Below are positions 52,411 to 61,140 of a stretch of DNA of 64,000 nucleotides, one piece after another. The position numbers were made by a program, and so were the translations under genes. The DNA comes from Putridiphycobacter sp965230485 (GTDB taxonomy: Bacteria > Bacteroidota > Bacteroidia > Flavobacteriales_D > Crocinitomicaceae). How positions within the stretch are numbered: the stretch's first letter is position 1; each line of letters starts with the position of its first letter. The stretch is taken from positions 3,534,001-3,598,000 of the forward strand of contig CBDDLA010000001.1 in assembly GCA_965230485.1 (NCBI GenBank), written 5' to 3'. The notes beneath the pieces are model-generated. The model was given only the letters and a program-made list of their open reading frames with translations. It was not told where the DNA came from and did no database searches.

Positions 52411-53493
52411 ATGAGAGATAGTTTTTTTTCAATCATAAATCTATTACTAATAGGAGGCGGAGCATTTTTATTAGCCATTATAGTTAATCGCTTTTTTTTG
52501 CGCTTTGCTCGTACGCTTGGTATTAGAAATAAGAATGATGTTACAATCCGTTGGAGTTTAACATCAAAGCCCTCGTTAGGAGGAATTAGTTTTTACATAA
52601 TTTTTTTAGTTGGTTTTGTATTTTATGCCATCTTTTTCGGTCAGGCAGACGTATTTAAAAATCAAAATTTATTGGGGTTATTTTATGCTGTAACGTTAGC
52701 TTTTTTATTAGGATTATCTGATGATGCCTATGATACTAAACCGATCATTAAACTGTGTCTGCAAATACTTTGTGGCATTATTCTGCTAAAAACAGATAAT
52801 TCAATTAATTTATTTGAACCTAATTGGGTTAATTATACCTTAACAATTCTTTGGGTTGTTGGTATTATGAACTCAATTAATATGCTTGATAATATGGATG
52901 GAATTACTACCATCATTTCAATTTCAATTATTATTTCTGTCATATTTATTTTAGTGCCGTTTTCACTTAAGAATAATATCGATATATTCTTTCTCATTAC
53001 CTCTCTTGGTTGTTTGTTTGGTTTCTTAGCATTCAATCATCCACCGGCCAAAATGTTTATGGGAGATACAGGTAGCCAGTTTTTGGGTATTTTTTTAGCT
53101 TACTTTTCAATTAAGTACATTTGGAATAATGGAATAAATGACGCTAATTATTCAATTTTTGGAAATATTTCATTAGTATTAACGGCATTTAGTCTACCAT
53201 TAATAGACACAATAATAGTTAGCATCAATAGAATTATTAACGGAAAATCTCCAATGGTGGGAGGAAAAGATCATACGACTCATCATTTAGTGTATAAAGG
53301 GTTTAGTGAGACCGCCGTTTTCTACATTTTTACCTTACTAGCAATTGTATCAGCAATTTTAACCTTTATATTCCAGCGATATATCCCTTACAATTCTTAT
53401 TCCTACGTATTTTTATGGATTTATTTTATTGTCCTATTTATTATGTTCTTTCTTTTGACTAGAAAACAAAAATCCATCATTGACAATGGCTAA
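52411..53493 (+). CDS. WecA/MraY family glycan-1-phosphate transferase
   Basis: 360 residues with about ten membrane spans. It transfers a sugar-1-phosphate from UDP-sugar to undecaprenyl phosphate, the first lipid-linked step of polysaccharide synthesis. Motifs are the SKPSLGGISFY loop, LGLSDDAYDTKPIIKL (metal-binding Asp pair), SINMLDNMDGITT, KMFMGDTGSQFLG, and the cytosolic His motif GKDHTTHHLVYKG, which supports WecA over MraY. It follows rfbC by four bases. An initiating transferase at the end of the operon makes the cluster self-sufficient in priming, but no flippase or polymerase gene is next to it. Confidence 0.93.
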   Translation: MRDSFFSIINLLLIGGGAFLLAIIVNRFFLRFARTLGIRNKNDVTIRWSLTSKPSLGGISFYIIFLVGFVFYAIFFGQADVFKNQNLLGLFYAVTLAFLLGLSDDAYDTKPIIKLCLQILCGIILLKTDNSINLFEPNWVNYTLTILWVVGIMNSINMLDNMDGITTIISISIIISVIFILVPFSLKNNIDIFFLITSLGCLFGFLAFNHPPAKMFMGDTGSQFLGIFLAYFSIKYIWNNGINDANYSIFGNISLVLTAFSLPLIDTIIVSINRIINGKSPMVGGKDHTTHHLVYKGFSETAVFYIFTLLAIVSAILTFIFQRYIPYNSYSYVFLWIYFIVLFIMFFLLTRKQKSIIDNG

Positions 53494-53731
53494 TAAAGAG
53501 ATTAAATTTATTTGGGATTTTTATGGGGAAGATGCTCATCAAACAGCCATTCATCATGCGAAGCACCTACGGACCTTTTTCAAATTGAATCAGATTGAAT
53601 ATTTAAGAATTGATGTAGATGTGAACAAGAAAGGAGATAATAGTATTGCTTATGTCATATCAAGTGAAGCAAATCTTAATACAATTAAGATTAGTCTTCG
53701 ACCTCACAGAGCCACGATATACGAGAATTAA
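53486..53731 (+). CDS. Small hypothetical protein at the end of the polysaccharide operon
   Basis: 81 residues from the ATG at 53486, which overlaps the stop of the WecA-like gene by 8 nt, so translational coupling is likely. The sequence IKFIWDFYGEDAHQTAIHHAKHLRTFFKLN, with a His cluster, then a strand pair (AYVISSEANLNTIKISLRPHRATIY), suggests a small alpha/beta protein. No family recognised. Similar small proteins may occur after sugar-phosphate transferases, but I have no evidence for a function. A terminator follows within 12 nt. Confidence 0.65.
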   Translation: MANKEIKFIWDFYGEDAHQTAIHHAKHLRTFFKLNQIEYLRIDVDVNKKGDNSIAYVISSEANLNTIKISLRPHRATIYEN

Positions 53732-53738
53732 TGGCATT

Positions 53739-53772
53739 AAAAAAGGTCTATAGCAATGAATAGACCTTTTAA
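53739..53772 (+). terminator. Terminator of the polysaccharide operon
   Basis: An 11-bp perfect stem AAAAGGTCTAT / ATAGACCTTTT with an 8-nt loop, flanked by A- and T-runs. It also lies just past the end of the convergent cold-shock gene. Confidence 0.88.
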
Positions 53773-53792
53773 GAAGTTGAAAATATAATTTA

Positions 53793-53984
53793 TTAAATTA
53801 CTTTTACATTTACTGCATTCAAACCTTTCTTACCCTCTTGTAGTTCGAATTCTACTTGGTCATTTTCACGAATCTCATCAATTAATCCAGAGATGTGTAC
53901 AAAATGCTCTTTGTTTGTTCCTTCTTCAGTGATGAATCCAAATCCTTTAGATTCATTGAAAAACTTTACTGTACCTTTATTCAT
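53793..53984 (-). CDS. Cold-shock domain protein (CspA family)
   Basis: 63 residues, one OB-fold cold-shock domain. The start GTVKFFNESKGFGFI holds the RNP1 motif, and HFVHISGLID holds RNP2; the tail is GKKGLNAVNVKVI. It binds single-stranded nucleic acid and probably acts as an RNA chaperone. The 5' leader predicted from the -7 box at 54008-54015 is only about 18 nt, far shorter than the long leader of E. coli cspA, so a leader-based thermosensor is unlikely. Confidence 0.96.
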   Translation of the reverse strand: MNKGTVKFFNESKGFGFITEEGTNKEHFVHISGLIDEIRENDQVEFELQEGKKGLNAVNVKVI

Positions 53985-54007
53985 TATTATAATTTAAAAT
54001 ATTGACA

Positions 54008-54015
54008 CAAAGGTA
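54008..54015 (-). promoter_or_regulatory. -7 promoter box TACCTTTG of the cold-shock gene
   Basis: Exact TAnnTTTG on the minus strand (CAAAGGTA on plus), 24 nt before the start codon. A TTTG lies further upstream (54032-54035 on the plus strand as CAAA) at a 16-nt distance, slightly shorter than usual. Confidence 0.6.
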
Positions 54016-54130
54016 CGTTTTAATATAATGCCAAAAACATTAGGAATACAATATGATAAATAATTTACGTAACAAACTGTTTTTCAGAATTTAAAATTTA
54101 CATATACAGTTGGCTAACTTAATTAATCTC

Positions 54131-56482
54131 CTAGAATTCTAGCCTATAGCTTAAAACAGGAAAAATACTAGAAGATGGAATAGTGACTTCTTGTTTGGTG
54201 ACGGTGTCATATTCACGATAGATGGCATTCCCATTTGAAAACAGATTCTTAATTTGAAGTGCCCATACAGATCTTCTTTTGCTTGAATTTATTTTGTAGC
54301 TGAACGTAAAATCTAAAATAATTAAAGGTTTATCCCTCTTTGAAAATGCAATAGCTTCATCATAAACGGTTTCTTGCTCAACCTCTGATGCAGACAAGTC
54401 CACTGGTGTATAAGGCTGCCCGCCTAATGTTGCCAAATTCGTGTTCCAGGCAAAAGCCTTATACTTACCTCCTCTTTCTTTTAATTTATACTCTTTACCT
54501 AGTAAAAATCTAATATTATAAATATTGTCATAGGCAGTAGACCTTATTATTCCATCTCCAGCAGTATAAAATGACCTAAAAAATGAACTATTTAAAATGT
54601 AATATAAGCCATTCTCAGTATATCTTTCAAAACCAATATCAATTCCATAATTTGTGCCAGCTCCGTTGTTAGATAGAGGTCTTATTTCTTGTAATTCAGA
54701 CATATTAATAGTAGAAAATGTTCCATTATCATCTATCGGGACATCATATAATTGTTGATAGTACGCTTCAACTCTAAGGCTATGATTTGTCCAAACTTTA
54801 CCTTTGTAACCTAGAATATAATGGTTCGCTTTCGCGAAACCTATATTTTTATTTGGGTGAAGCAATAGCTCATTATCTCTATCAGTAAACCAATAAGTTG
54901 CAAAATGTTCAATTTGAGAATGTTTTCCAAACGAAGCACTGACTGAATGTTTTTCCGTGATTTGGTAGTCAACACTTGCCCTTGGTTCCAGTGCTTTTCC
55001 ATTATTGACATCATAAAAGGTGTAATGAACACCTATATTTAGACTTAACTTATTTGTTAGTAAAAATTTGGATAAGGTATATGCTTTTAGTTCATTACTG
55101 ACCCCTGACCCCTGAAACGGTGTTTCAAATGATTGACTGTTGAAAAGATATCTTGAGGATCTCCAATTATGAAAAGTGTTCGCAAAATTAAAACCTGAAA
55201 TATGATAATGCTTTTTACTGAATTTATGTTTTATAGAAGCAGCCATAGAAAGGGGCATTGATCTATATTCGTTTGTTCTTTGATCAATTGTCGTATAATT
55301 ATCAGTTACATATTGTTTGTTGTCAATTTGATTTGTATAACTGATAGCTCCTGTTGCTTTTATTACAGTCCTATCGGTAATATAATGTTTAAAAACACCA
55401 CCTACGGTTCCCATTTCACTTTGAAGAATTAAGTTGGTTCTATCAATGCTTTCTTCCCACAAAGAGGAATCTTCAACGGCATTTCTATCTCTTAAACTTG
55501 TTCCGCCAATTGCAAAAATTTTAAGGCTACTTCTATTGTTAAGTGGAAAGTTAAGCGTAAAAGACAAATCTTGATAAATAGGTTGAGTAGGGTATCCAAT
55601 TAATCTGGCAAGTCCTACAAGGCCAAATCTATAGTTTAATGCATAGGATGATTTATTCTCCTTTGATAGTGGTCCTTCTGATGCAATATCGAGTCCTAAT
55701 ACGCCAGCTTGAATAACATGCTCATATTTTTCTTGATTGCCCCTTCTGAAATTAGCATCAAATATTCCTCCAAGTGCATTCCCATATTGAGCTGAAAAAG
55801 CACCTGTATAAAAATCACTTTTATCTAATAATTGTAGGCTAAAAATAGTGAAAGTACCTCCAGAGCTTCCTATTCTTGCAAAGTGAGTAGGGTTTGGTAG
55901 TTCAATGCCCTCCATCATATATTTCAAACTTCTAGGAGAATTTCCCCGAATACTGATAAAGTTTTCTGAAAATCCTGTTGAAGAGGTGACACCAGGAAGT
56001 GTGCCTGCTACTCTGATAGGATCATCAAGCCCTCCTGCTATTCTTTTAGCGTCATCTGCCTGAATTGAATAGCTGCTTGTTGTAGCCATTTGATTAACTG
56101 GTTGACCTCTTAATTTAGGCGGTACAACTTCAACTTCGAGAAGTGAAATTGATGTAGCCTCCATGCTAATATCCAAAACTATTTCTTTACTTATAGATAC
56201 TTCTATACTAGGACTAATAAAAGACTTATAATTAAGATGTTTAAAAAGGATATCATATGTGCCAAGCTCAACGTTTGGCATATAGAATTTGCCTAACTCA
56301 TCAGAAACCGCAGTTTTAATTCGAGTTTCGTTCTTTATAATTTCTATTTGGACGCCTTCAATTGGTGTCTCAGTAAATGTTTCTAAAATAACACCTCTAA
56401 CTGTTTGATATGATTGAGAATAGCTATGTAGGCTGAGTATTAAAGATAAATATAGAAAAAGAAAGTAAATAAACTTTGGCAT
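54131..56482 (-). CDS. TonB-dependent receptor with carboxypeptidase-like N-terminal domain
   Basis: 783 residues from the ATG at 56482 (signal MPKFIYFLFLYLSLILSLHSYSQ); the open frame extends ten codons upstream without support. A carboxypeptidase-regulatory-like domain at about 25-115 (VRGVILETFTETPIEGVQIEI) precedes the plug (GGLDDPIRVAGTLPGVTSSTGFSENFISIRGNSPRSLKYMMEGIELP) and an outer-membrane beta-barrel ending PSSSIFPVLSYRLEF. The overall shape fits Bacteroidota TonB receptors of the non-SusC kind. Imported substrate unknown. No SusD-like partner or TonB box was recognised. An M49-type peptidase gene lies upstream on the same strand. Confidence 0.88.
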   Translation of the reverse strand: MPKFIYFLFLYLSLILSLHSYSQSYQTVRGVILETFTETPIEGVQIEIIKNETRIKTAVSDELGKFYMPNVELGTYDILFKHLNYKSFISPSIEVSISKEIVLDISMEATSISLLEVEVVPPKLRGQPVNQMATTSSYSIQADDAKRIAGGLDDPIRVAGTLPGVTSSTGFSENFISIRGNSPRSLKYMMEGIELPNPTHFARIGSSGGTFTIFSLQLLDKSDFYTGAFSAQYGNALGGIFDANFRRGNQEKYEHVIQAGVLGLDIASEGPLSKENKSSYALNYRFGLVGLARLIGYPTQPIYQDLSFTLNFPLNNRSSLKIFAIGGTSLRDRNAVEDSSLWEESIDRTNLILQSEMGTVGGVFKHYITDRTVIKATGAISYTNQIDNKQYVTDNYTTIDQRTNEYRSMPLSMAASIKHKFSKKHYHISGFNFANTFHNWRSSRYLFNSQSFETPFQGSGVSNELKAYTLSKFLLTNKLSLNIGVHYTFYDVNNGKALEPRASVDYQITEKHSVSASFGKHSQIEHFATYWFTDRDNELLLHPNKNIGFAKANHYILGYKGKVWTNHSLRVEAYYQQLYDVPIDDNGTFSTINMSELQEIRPLSNNGAGTNYGIDIGFERYTENGLYYILNSSFFRSFYTAGDGIIRSTAYDNIYNIRFLLGKEYKLKERGGKYKAFAWNTNLATLGGQPYTPVDLSASEVEQETVYDEAIAFSKRDKPLIILDFTFSYKINSSKRRSVWALQIKNLFSNGNAIYREYDTVTKQEVTIPSSSIFPVLSYRLEF

Positions 56483-56596
56483 ATTTTGTTGTAAAACAAA
56501 AGCCCTAACCATTATTAAGTTAAGGCTTGTAAATTTCAGTACAAATATCTTATTTTCTTATAAAATGAGTTAAGCAAAGATTAGAAAAAAAAACTA

Positions 56597-58660
56597 TCAT
56601 TTGTCACTTTTTAGTCTAACTTTAGATAAAAATCCATATTTACTTGAGTAAAATAACATTTGCTCTTTAAAGCCTTCAGGTTGAACTATCTTAATATCAG
56701 TAATTTGACCATCTTCATTTTCAATAGCTTCTAAAACAGGATTAACAAAGCCAGAATAGGGAGGTATATTTAATTTATTACTTCTGTCTAAGACTTCTTG
56801 ATGAATGGCTTGATCAACTTGAACACCATAGTTTTCAACTAAAGCCTTGCCAGCTTCGTAATCTCCTTCTGATTTAATCCTTTGAATATCTCTTAGAAGT
56901 TCTCCAAATATTTCTCTCAAAGCTTGATAGTCATTTATTTCAAAGTAGGTTTTACCTGCTCTTTCAAGTTTTGTTATAACATTGTTTGGTTTACCTTTTT
57001 CAAAAGCCCAGGAAGCAACAAGTTGTCTATTTCTCATATGAGCCTCTTCAAGGACAGCGCCAGGCTCCAATCTTCTAAGTTGTGCCATCATTCCATTTCT
57101 GATATAAGAATCGTACTCCGCCATTCCAACTTCTAGTGATTCCATTAAACCTAAATCTACTAGTTTATTATCCATCAAAAAGTAAAGTGCTACTAAGTCG
57201 GCTCGTGCTTCTTCCAGCGTAGAAGAATAGTTTTTAAGCGTTTCTTTTGGAGTACCTATTCCGGGATTTATCTTTCCAGAAGCATGACCAATTACTTCAT
57301 GCATGGCAGTGTGTAGTTTAGAAGCCAATTTTCCATGAGTTTTAGAACGCTCTATTTCTTCTTCATCATGAGCAAATTCTTCAAGTAAGCCTTCTCCACC
57401 TGCTGATTCGTATGCTTCAACTATGTTTCCCAAGCTAACTGATTTTGATCCGTGATTAGCTCTGATCCAATTAGAGTTTGGTAAATTAACACCTATAGGA
57501 GTAGCTGGAGAAGCATCTCCAGATTCACCTGCCACATTTACTACATTATAGCTGACACCGACAACATTTTCTTTTTTATGCTCATCTAAAATTGAGGATT
57601 TATCTTCAAACCATTGAACATTATCAGCCAATACCTTCATTCTGTCAGAGGCTTCAAAATCTTTAATTTGCACAATAGATTCATATGTTCCCCGCATTCC
57701 TTTAGAGTCACCATAAACTTCAACAAACCCTTGTATATAATCAATATCTCCCTCTTTGGCATTACTCCAGGCAATATTGTAAGCAGACCATTTTTCAAGA
57801 TCTCCTGTTTTGTAATAATCTATTAGTAAGGAGAGGGCTTTAGCCTGTTTTTCATTTTCAGCTACACTTACCGCTAATTCTAACCATTTAACAATTTCAG
57901 AAATAGCATCACCATATAACCCTCCAACTTTATAAATGTCTTCATAAATTGTACCATCATCTTTTTTCATTAACTTGGAATTCAATCCGTACTCAACAGG
58001 TGTATTATCAGTTTTATCAATAAGTTTGGTATAAAATCCATCAACCTCTTTTTCCGTTATGTCTTCATGATAAAAATTATTTGCTGAAGCAAGTATTAAG
58101 TCATCATCAGCATTTAAACTGACACGCTTGTTATCTGCATCACTAAAAATAACTTCTTTTGCGTCAAAAGAAAGCTCGGTTTTAGTTGCCTCAAGTAATT
58201 CGGTAAAGTATTCTACAGTAAAATCGGGTACAAACTTATCCATTGAATAATGATGGTGAATACCATTAGAAAACCAAACGCGCTTAACGTATTCATTAAA
58301 ACTATTCCATTCATTTGTACTTTTATCACCATCATATTTTTTGATGATATGCTCAAGCGCGTTTCTAATTTCTAAATTGTAACGATAGTTCTGATCCCAA
58401 ATAATATCTCTGCCACTAAGCCCGGCCTGATATAAATAGTAAACTAATTTTTTTTGATCCAAAGATAATTTCTCAAAACCATTGATGTCATATCTGAGCA
58501 CCTGAATGTCTGCAAATGATTCAACAACAACATCAAATTCTTCTTTTTCGTTGTGCTTAATAGTCTCGTTTGTAAGGGCTTCAGTTTTTGAAGTAGAATT
58601 TCCGCAACTAATTGCAACGAGACAAGCTGCAATTAATGATAATATTTGACTTTTCTTCAT
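56597..58660 (-). CDS. Dipeptidyl peptidase III-like metallopeptidase (family M49), lipoprotein
   Basis: 687 residues. The N-terminus is a lipoprotein signal (CLVAISCGNS, cysteine near 20). The zinc motif is HEVIGH at 454-459, followed after about 50 residues by EEARADLVALYFLMD, the M49 second motif that supplies the third zinc ligand. Other family segments are the FVEVYGDSKGMRGTYESIV strand and the C-terminal MRNRQLVASWAFEKG. It should remove dipeptides from peptide N-termini, here on the periplasmic or surface side. It lies upstream of the TonB-dependent receptor gene on the same strand, with about 110 nt between them, so it may have its own transcript. Confidence 0.9.
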   Translation of the reverse strand: MKKSQILSLIAACLVAISCGNSTSKTEALTNETIKHNEKEEFDVVVESFADIQVLRYDINGFEKLSLDQKKLVYYLYQAGLSGRDIIWDQNYRYNLEIRNALEHIIKKYDGDKSTNEWNSFNEYVKRVWFSNGIHHHYSMDKFVPDFTVEYFTELLEATKTELSFDAKEVIFSDADNKRVSLNADDDLILASANNFYHEDITEKEVDGFYTKLIDKTDNTPVEYGLNSKLMKKDDGTIYEDIYKVGGLYGDAISEIVKWLELAVSVAENEKQAKALSLLIDYYKTGDLEKWSAYNIAWSNAKEGDIDYIQGFVEVYGDSKGMRGTYESIVQIKDFEASDRMKVLADNVQWFEDKSSILDEHKKENVVGVSYNVVNVAGESGDASPATPIGVNLPNSNWIRANHGSKSVSLGNIVEAYESAGGEGLLEEFAHDEEEIERSKTHGKLASKLHTAMHEVIGHASGKINPGIGTPKETLKNYSSTLEEARADLVALYFLMDNKLVDLGLMESLEVGMAEYDSYIRNGMMAQLRRLEPGAVLEEAHMRNRQLVASWAFEKGKPNNVITKLERAGKTYFEINDYQALREIFGELLRDIQRIKSEGDYEAGKALVENYGVQVDQAIHQEVLDRSNKLNIPPYSGFVNPVLEAIENEDGQITDIKIVQPEGFKEQMLFYSSKYGFLSKVRLKSDK

Positions 58661-58787
58661 AATTTTCGCTTTGTAACAAATGTAAAGAATCTTTTCTAAT
58701 AAGACGGGATAAGCAAGGTGTGAAACAATAGATTACTTATAAATCATAAATTAAAAAATTCACCAACATTTGAACAACCTTATTCGT

Positions 58788-58795
58788 TATTTTTG
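58788..58795 (+). promoter_or_regulatory. -7 promoter box TATTTTTG of the FG-GAP gene pair
   Basis: Exact TAnnTTTG, 25 nt before the ATG at 58821. A TTTG at 58769-58772 lies 15 nt further upstream, short for a -33 element. Confidence 0.55.
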
Positions 58796-58820
58796 CGTTA
58801 TTTATTAAAACACATCATAT

Positions 58821-61079
58821 ATGAAAATCTTTACCCTGCTTATTGCGTTAGCGCCTACGGTTTTAATGGCACAATTTGGTTTTACTAGAAATGATGATAT
58901 TTCTGTAATTAAAAATGCGATTGTTCAAAAGCATGCCTGGGCTGGGGGATTGGATTATGGCCAATACTCAAATATAGATTTAGATTTAGATGGCGTCCAA
59001 GATGTCTTTATTTTCGATAAGTCTTCTAATAAACCGTTAACATTTATTCAAAAAGGGGCTAACGGACAAATAGATTTAGAGTACGCACCACAATATGAAG
59101 CTAGGTTTCCTTATACCTCTGGTTGGACATTATTAGTAGATTATAATGGAGATGGAAAAAAAGATGTGTATTCCTCTGCTCCCGGTGGAGCCAGAGTGTA
59201 TAAAAATGTATCTAATTCAATTGATGGCCTTTCTTTTGAACTTGTAACTGAATACTTACCATGCACTTATGTTATAAATGGAATAAATATTAATTCCTTT
59301 GTCAATGTTGGGCAGGGAGATTTACCAGCCATTACTGATGTTGATAATGATGGGGATATTGATGTTCTCGCTTTCTATTTTAACAGTTCTTGTGTTCGAT
59401 ACTACAGAAATATGTCTCAAGAACTTTACGGTAATAGCGACTCTCTTCAGTTTAAATGTTCAAATGTTTGTTATGGTAATTTTAGTGAAAGTAATAATGA
59501 TAATACGATCAACCTAAATACGTGCTGTCTTAATCAAGTAGATAATCCCGAAGATGTTATTGATTTTAGGCCTAACCATCAAAATAATGATAGACATGCT
59601 GGGTCTTCAGTTTTATCAATTGATTTGGATGCTGATGGATTGCAAGAATTATTGATTGGAGATATATCTTACACTAACTTAGTAAGACTACAAAATGATG
59701 GAACAGCACCAAATACGAATGCAAATATGGTTTCACCCAATTACTCTTTCCCTTCGTACGATACTCCTGTAGATATAGATTTATTTCCTGCGGGCTTTTA
59801 CGTGGATGTTAATAATGATGGTATCAGAGATCTCGTAGTGACACCTAATTTAACATATACATCTAATAATTACAGTGCTAATTGGATGTATTTAAATGAA
59901 GGGTTAGACAATAATCCAGACTTTAGTCTGCAAACTGAAGATTTTTTGCAAGGCGCAATGATTGATGGAGGTGCTCATTCTTATCCTGTTTTTTTCGATC
60001 ATAATGGAGATGGGTTAAAAGACTTAATCGTTTCTATCGGAGGGAGATATGATTCAGTTTCAACGAATAACTATTCTCAGTTGTTCTATTATGAAAATAC
60101 TGGCACTGTTGATGTCCCTGAATTTACTTTAATGAATGAAGACTATGAAAATCTCTCGGGTTTTGATAATCGACCTCATTATTTTTACCGTCCAGCTTTT
60201 GGAGATGCTGATGGAGATGGAGATGAAGATATGCTCCTAGCGGATATTACTGATACTATGTATTACTTCGAAAATATTTCAAGTCAGGGAAATGTTGCGC
60301 AATTCAATGCCGCCGTTCCTTTAAGAAATACTGCAAGTCAAATTATTGATGAGGGCGCTGAGGTTGCTCCTAAATTTGTTGATTTAGATAGAGATGGAAA
60401 AATGGATTTGGTAATCGGAAAAAGAAATGGAACATTGTCCTATTATAAAAATGTTGGAGGGTCAAATGGATATGGTTTTGCGCTGGTTACAGCTAACTTA
60501 GGCGGAGTAAATGTTTCTGAATTTTGGACAAATGAAGGGATTGCAGTTCCTGAATTTATTGATATTGACAATGAGTACAAATTAATTTGTGGTGCAAGAA
60601 ATGGTTATTTACATTATTATGATAATATTGATGGCAACTTATCCGGGAATTTCACCTTAGTTGACTCTTCACTAGAAGATATTTATACTGGTTCATATTC
60701 TGCACCAGCAGTATTGGACATTAATTCAGATAATAAATTTGAAATGTTTGTTGGCAATATTAGAGGAGGGCTATCATGTTTTCAATCTATTACTATTACT
60801 GATGTAGGATTAAACGATTTCAAAGTATCTGATAATGATATTAGTGTTTATCCAAACCCTGCGAATACTAATTTCTACATTGATTTTTCAAAATTAAAAA
60901 TGAATTCATTTCAAAATGCAAACTATATACTGACTGATGTTTCGGGAAGAATGGTTAATAATGGAGAAATAACAAAGACCAAAACAAATATCGATTGTGC
61001 TAATTTTACAAAAGGTGTATACTTCCTTTCCGTTAATATTGATGGGCAGTTATTGAGTCGTAAAATTGTGATCAATTAG
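58821..61079 (+). CDS. FG-GAP/VCBS-repeat secreted protein with T9SS type A sorting domain (copy 1)
   Basis: 752 residues. Signal peptide MKIFTLLIALAPTVLMAQ. Seven or more FG-GAP/VCBS propeller units carry calcium loops of the D-x-D-x-D-G type: DLDLDGVQD, DYNGDGKKD, DVDNDGDID, DLDADGLQE, DVNNDGIRD, DHNGDGLKD, DADGDGDED, DLDRDGKMD. A cysteine group near 210-235 (CSNVCYGNF, then NTCCL) may form disulfides. The last 80 residues are a type A sorting domain (ISVYPNPANTNFYIDF, YILTDVSGRMV, GVYFLSVNIDGQLLSRKIVIN). It is probably a calcium-binding surface protein. A close paralogue follows in tandem. Confidence 0.88.
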   Translation: MKIFTLLIALAPTVLMAQFGFTRNDDISVIKNAIVQKHAWAGGLDYGQYSNIDLDLDGVQDVFIFDKSSNKPLTFIQKGANGQIDLEYAPQYEARFPYTSGWTLLVDYNGDGKKDVYSSAPGGARVYKNVSNSIDGLSFELVTEYLPCTYVINGININSFVNVGQGDLPAITDVDNDGDIDVLAFYFNSSCVRYYRNMSQELYGNSDSLQFKCSNVCYGNFSESNNDNTINLNTCCLNQVDNPEDVIDFRPNHQNNDRHAGSSVLSIDLDADGLQELLIGDISYTNLVRLQNDGTAPNTNANMVSPNYSFPSYDTPVDIDLFPAGFYVDVNNDGIRDLVVTPNLTYTSNNYSANWMYLNEGLDNNPDFSLQTEDFLQGAMIDGGAHSYPVFFDHNGDGLKDLIVSIGGRYDSVSTNNYSQLFYYENTGTVDVPEFTLMNEDYENLSGFDNRPHYFYRPAFGDADGDGDEDMLLADITDTMYYFENISSQGNVAQFNAAVPLRNTASQIIDEGAEVAPKFVDLDRDGKMDLVIGKRNGTLSYYKNVGGSNGYGFALVTANLGGVNVSEFWTNEGIAVPEFIDIDNEYKLICGARNGYLHYYDNIDGNLSGNFTLVDSSLEDIYTGSYSAPAVLDINSDNKFEMFVGNIRGGLSCFQSITITDVGLNDFKVSDNDISVYPNPANTNFYIDFSKLKMNSFQNANYILTDVSGRMVNNGEITKTKTNIDCANFTKGVYFLSVNIDGQLLSRKIVIN

Positions 61080-61140
61080 TTATTTCACGCGACCTTCATT
61101 TTCAACAGATTTTTGAGATGGTTAATATTACAGCATTAAA

